From Segetimicrobium sp035279545 (lineage in GTDB: Bacteria; Sysuimicrobiota; Sysuimicrobiia; Sysuimicrobiales; Segetimicrobiaceae), in assembly GCA_035279545.1 (NCBI GenBank), contig DATEHM010000309.1, positions 1 to 6,687 of the forward strand: a stretch of 6,687 nt of DNA, given 5' to 3'. Below the pieces are notes generated by a model. That model made no database searches. It saw only the letters and a program-made list of their open reading frames with translations, and had not been told where the DNA came from. Every line of letters starts with the position of its first letter. Within the stretch, counting starts at the first letter, position 1. Positions 5,940 to 6,687 of the stretch are shown one piece after another. A program made the position numbers and the translations under genes.

Positions 5940-6602
5940 TTACCACCACAGGACGGTCGCCGGGCCGTAGAGGTCCCGCAGCGCGCGGGGGGTGAAGGCC
6001 CGGTCGTGCTCCTTGAAGGACAGGAATTCCGCATGCATGCGCCGGTACCGGCGATCTGACGTCCGCAGTCGCCGGTGCGGCAGCTTGATCAGCGCGCGCT
6101 CCACTTCCCAGACGTTCCGCCCGCTGAAACGCCAGTCGCAGCGAACCAACTGCGTGAGATCGCCGAGGCCGTAGCCGACGATCCTCCCGGTCTCGTTCAC
6201 GTAGGGGTCAACGTAACTCATCACCAGGTCCCGGATCGTGCCGAACACGGGCCTTCGCCCGAAGAGCCCGGGGTCGCGCGAGCCGGCGACGGCGCCCCAC
6301 CGCCCCCCCCAGCGGAACACGAAGAGTTCGTGATCCAGGTCGTCCTGGGACTCGAGATCCACCACCAGCGGCGGGAAGCCGTACCGCTCGAGGATCGCCG
6401 CCGCGGTCAGGAGGGCTTCGAGGCAGTGGGCTTCCCAATGGCGGACCACTCCCCGGAAGGTCCGCAGCGTCTCACCGTTTCGCTCCCAGTTGTAGGGCAG
6501 TGAACGGAGCAGGGCCTGCACCTGCCGCGGGGTGCGATGGGCGCGAACGACCCTTCGCTCCTTCGGGGTGAAGGCCGGCGGGCCGAGCGTGCCGCGGGGC
6601 AT
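5940..6602 (-). CDS. Transglutaminase-like (putative cysteine peptidase fold) protein
   Basis: A 220-residue soluble protein without signal peptide or membrane segment. Three spaced residues fit a transglutaminase-type triad. Cys60 is in WEAHCLEALLTAAAILERYGFPP, at the start of a helix as in this fold. His91 is in DLDHELFVFRWGGRWGAV, which has the H-x-hydrophobic-strand-GG-x-W pattern. Asp110 is in AGSRDPGL at the end of the next strand. A conserved-looking block VMSYVDPYVNETGRIVGYGLGDL (residues 127-149) follows. I recall similar proteins annotated as hypothetical or transglutaminase-domain proteins in soil bacteria, and no substrate or role is known. There is no clear ribosome site before ATG 6602; instead the start overlaps the stop of the preceding reading frame as TAATG, consistent with translational coupling. 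It converges on the SirB1 gene, with 48 bases between the two stops. Confidence 0.75.
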   Translation of the reverse strand: MPRGTLGPPAFTPKERRVVRAHRTPRQVQALLRSLPYNWERNGETLRTFRGVVRHWEAHCLEALLTAAAILERYGFPPLVVDLESQDDLDHELFVFRWGGRWGAVAGSRDPGLFGRRPVFGTIRDLVMSYVDPYVNETGRIVGYGLGDLTQLVRCDWRFSGRNVWEVERALIKLPHRRLRTSDRRYRRMHAEFLSFKEHDRAFTPRALRDLYGPATVLWW

Positions 6603-6687
6603 TATCTGAGAGCGGGTTCGGGGAGCGGAACGAGAAGGCGGCGGATCAGCGGCGATGGCGCCAGGATAGGGTGACCGTCAGCGCCCA
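6602..6687 (-). CDS. C-terminal end of an unidentified protein entering from the right edge
   Basis: In one - strand frame the last 27 codons before a TAA (6602-6604) are open to the window edge and end with the residues SPLIRRLLVPLPEPALR. The TAA shares its last base with the ATG of the transglutaminase-like gene (TAATG), a common stop/start junction in operons, and that gene has no ribosome site of its own. The other two - strand frames close within this 85-base stretch. The piece is too short to recognise a family, and the call rests on the junction geometry alone. Confidence 0.45.
   Translation of the reverse strand, partial: GADGHPILAPSPLIRRLLVPLPEPALR

Overview
This is a GC-rich bacterial window. 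Most genes have strong GGAGG-type Shine-Dalgarno sites and some start with GTG. The gene families (VOC/PhnB, YCII-DGPF, DoxX, NitT/TauT-type binding protein, SirB1, BcrC-type PAP2) suggest a free-living soil or subsurface bacterium. They do not fix a phylum. There are no RNA genes, CRISPR arrays, insertion sequences or recognisable defence genes.

Positions 1-3076 are a run of small co-directional genes on the + strand. The order is a broken two-domain VOC (glyoxalase-fold) gene, DoxX-like protein, YCII/DGPF protein, then a 275-base gap, YCII/DGPF protein, DoxX-like protein, PhnB-like VOC protein. The same three families thus occur twice in mirror order. The gap (1404-1678) has no convincing gene. 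It holds a bipartite element, TGTCGA-N17-CGAC, that closely matches what I recall for promoters of ECF42 sigma factors, a group linked to DGPF-protein genes. This is the most interesting signal in the window, although no sigma factor gene lies inside it. None of these proteins has a firmly known substrate.

Positions 3077-3305 hold a short fragment that looks like the remains of a PhoU-type phosphate regulator. A PAP2 phosphatase of the undecaprenyl-diphosphatase (BcrC) type follows on the - strand (3306-3872). It diverges from a secreted NMT1/TauA-type ABC substrate-binding protein (4012-5046), which has no permease or ATPase gene beside it. Eleven bases downstream is a SirB1-family gene (transglutaminase-like fold plus a TPR-like tail).

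From 5940 to the right edge the genes run on the - strand. A transglutaminase-like protein with an apparent Cys-His-Asp triad is convergent with the SirB1 gene. Its start codon overlaps, as TAATG, the stop of a probable gene entering from beyond the edge. Overall this looks like an ordinary chromosomal region with some gene decay and a plausible sigma-factor-controlled stress module, not an obviously new system.
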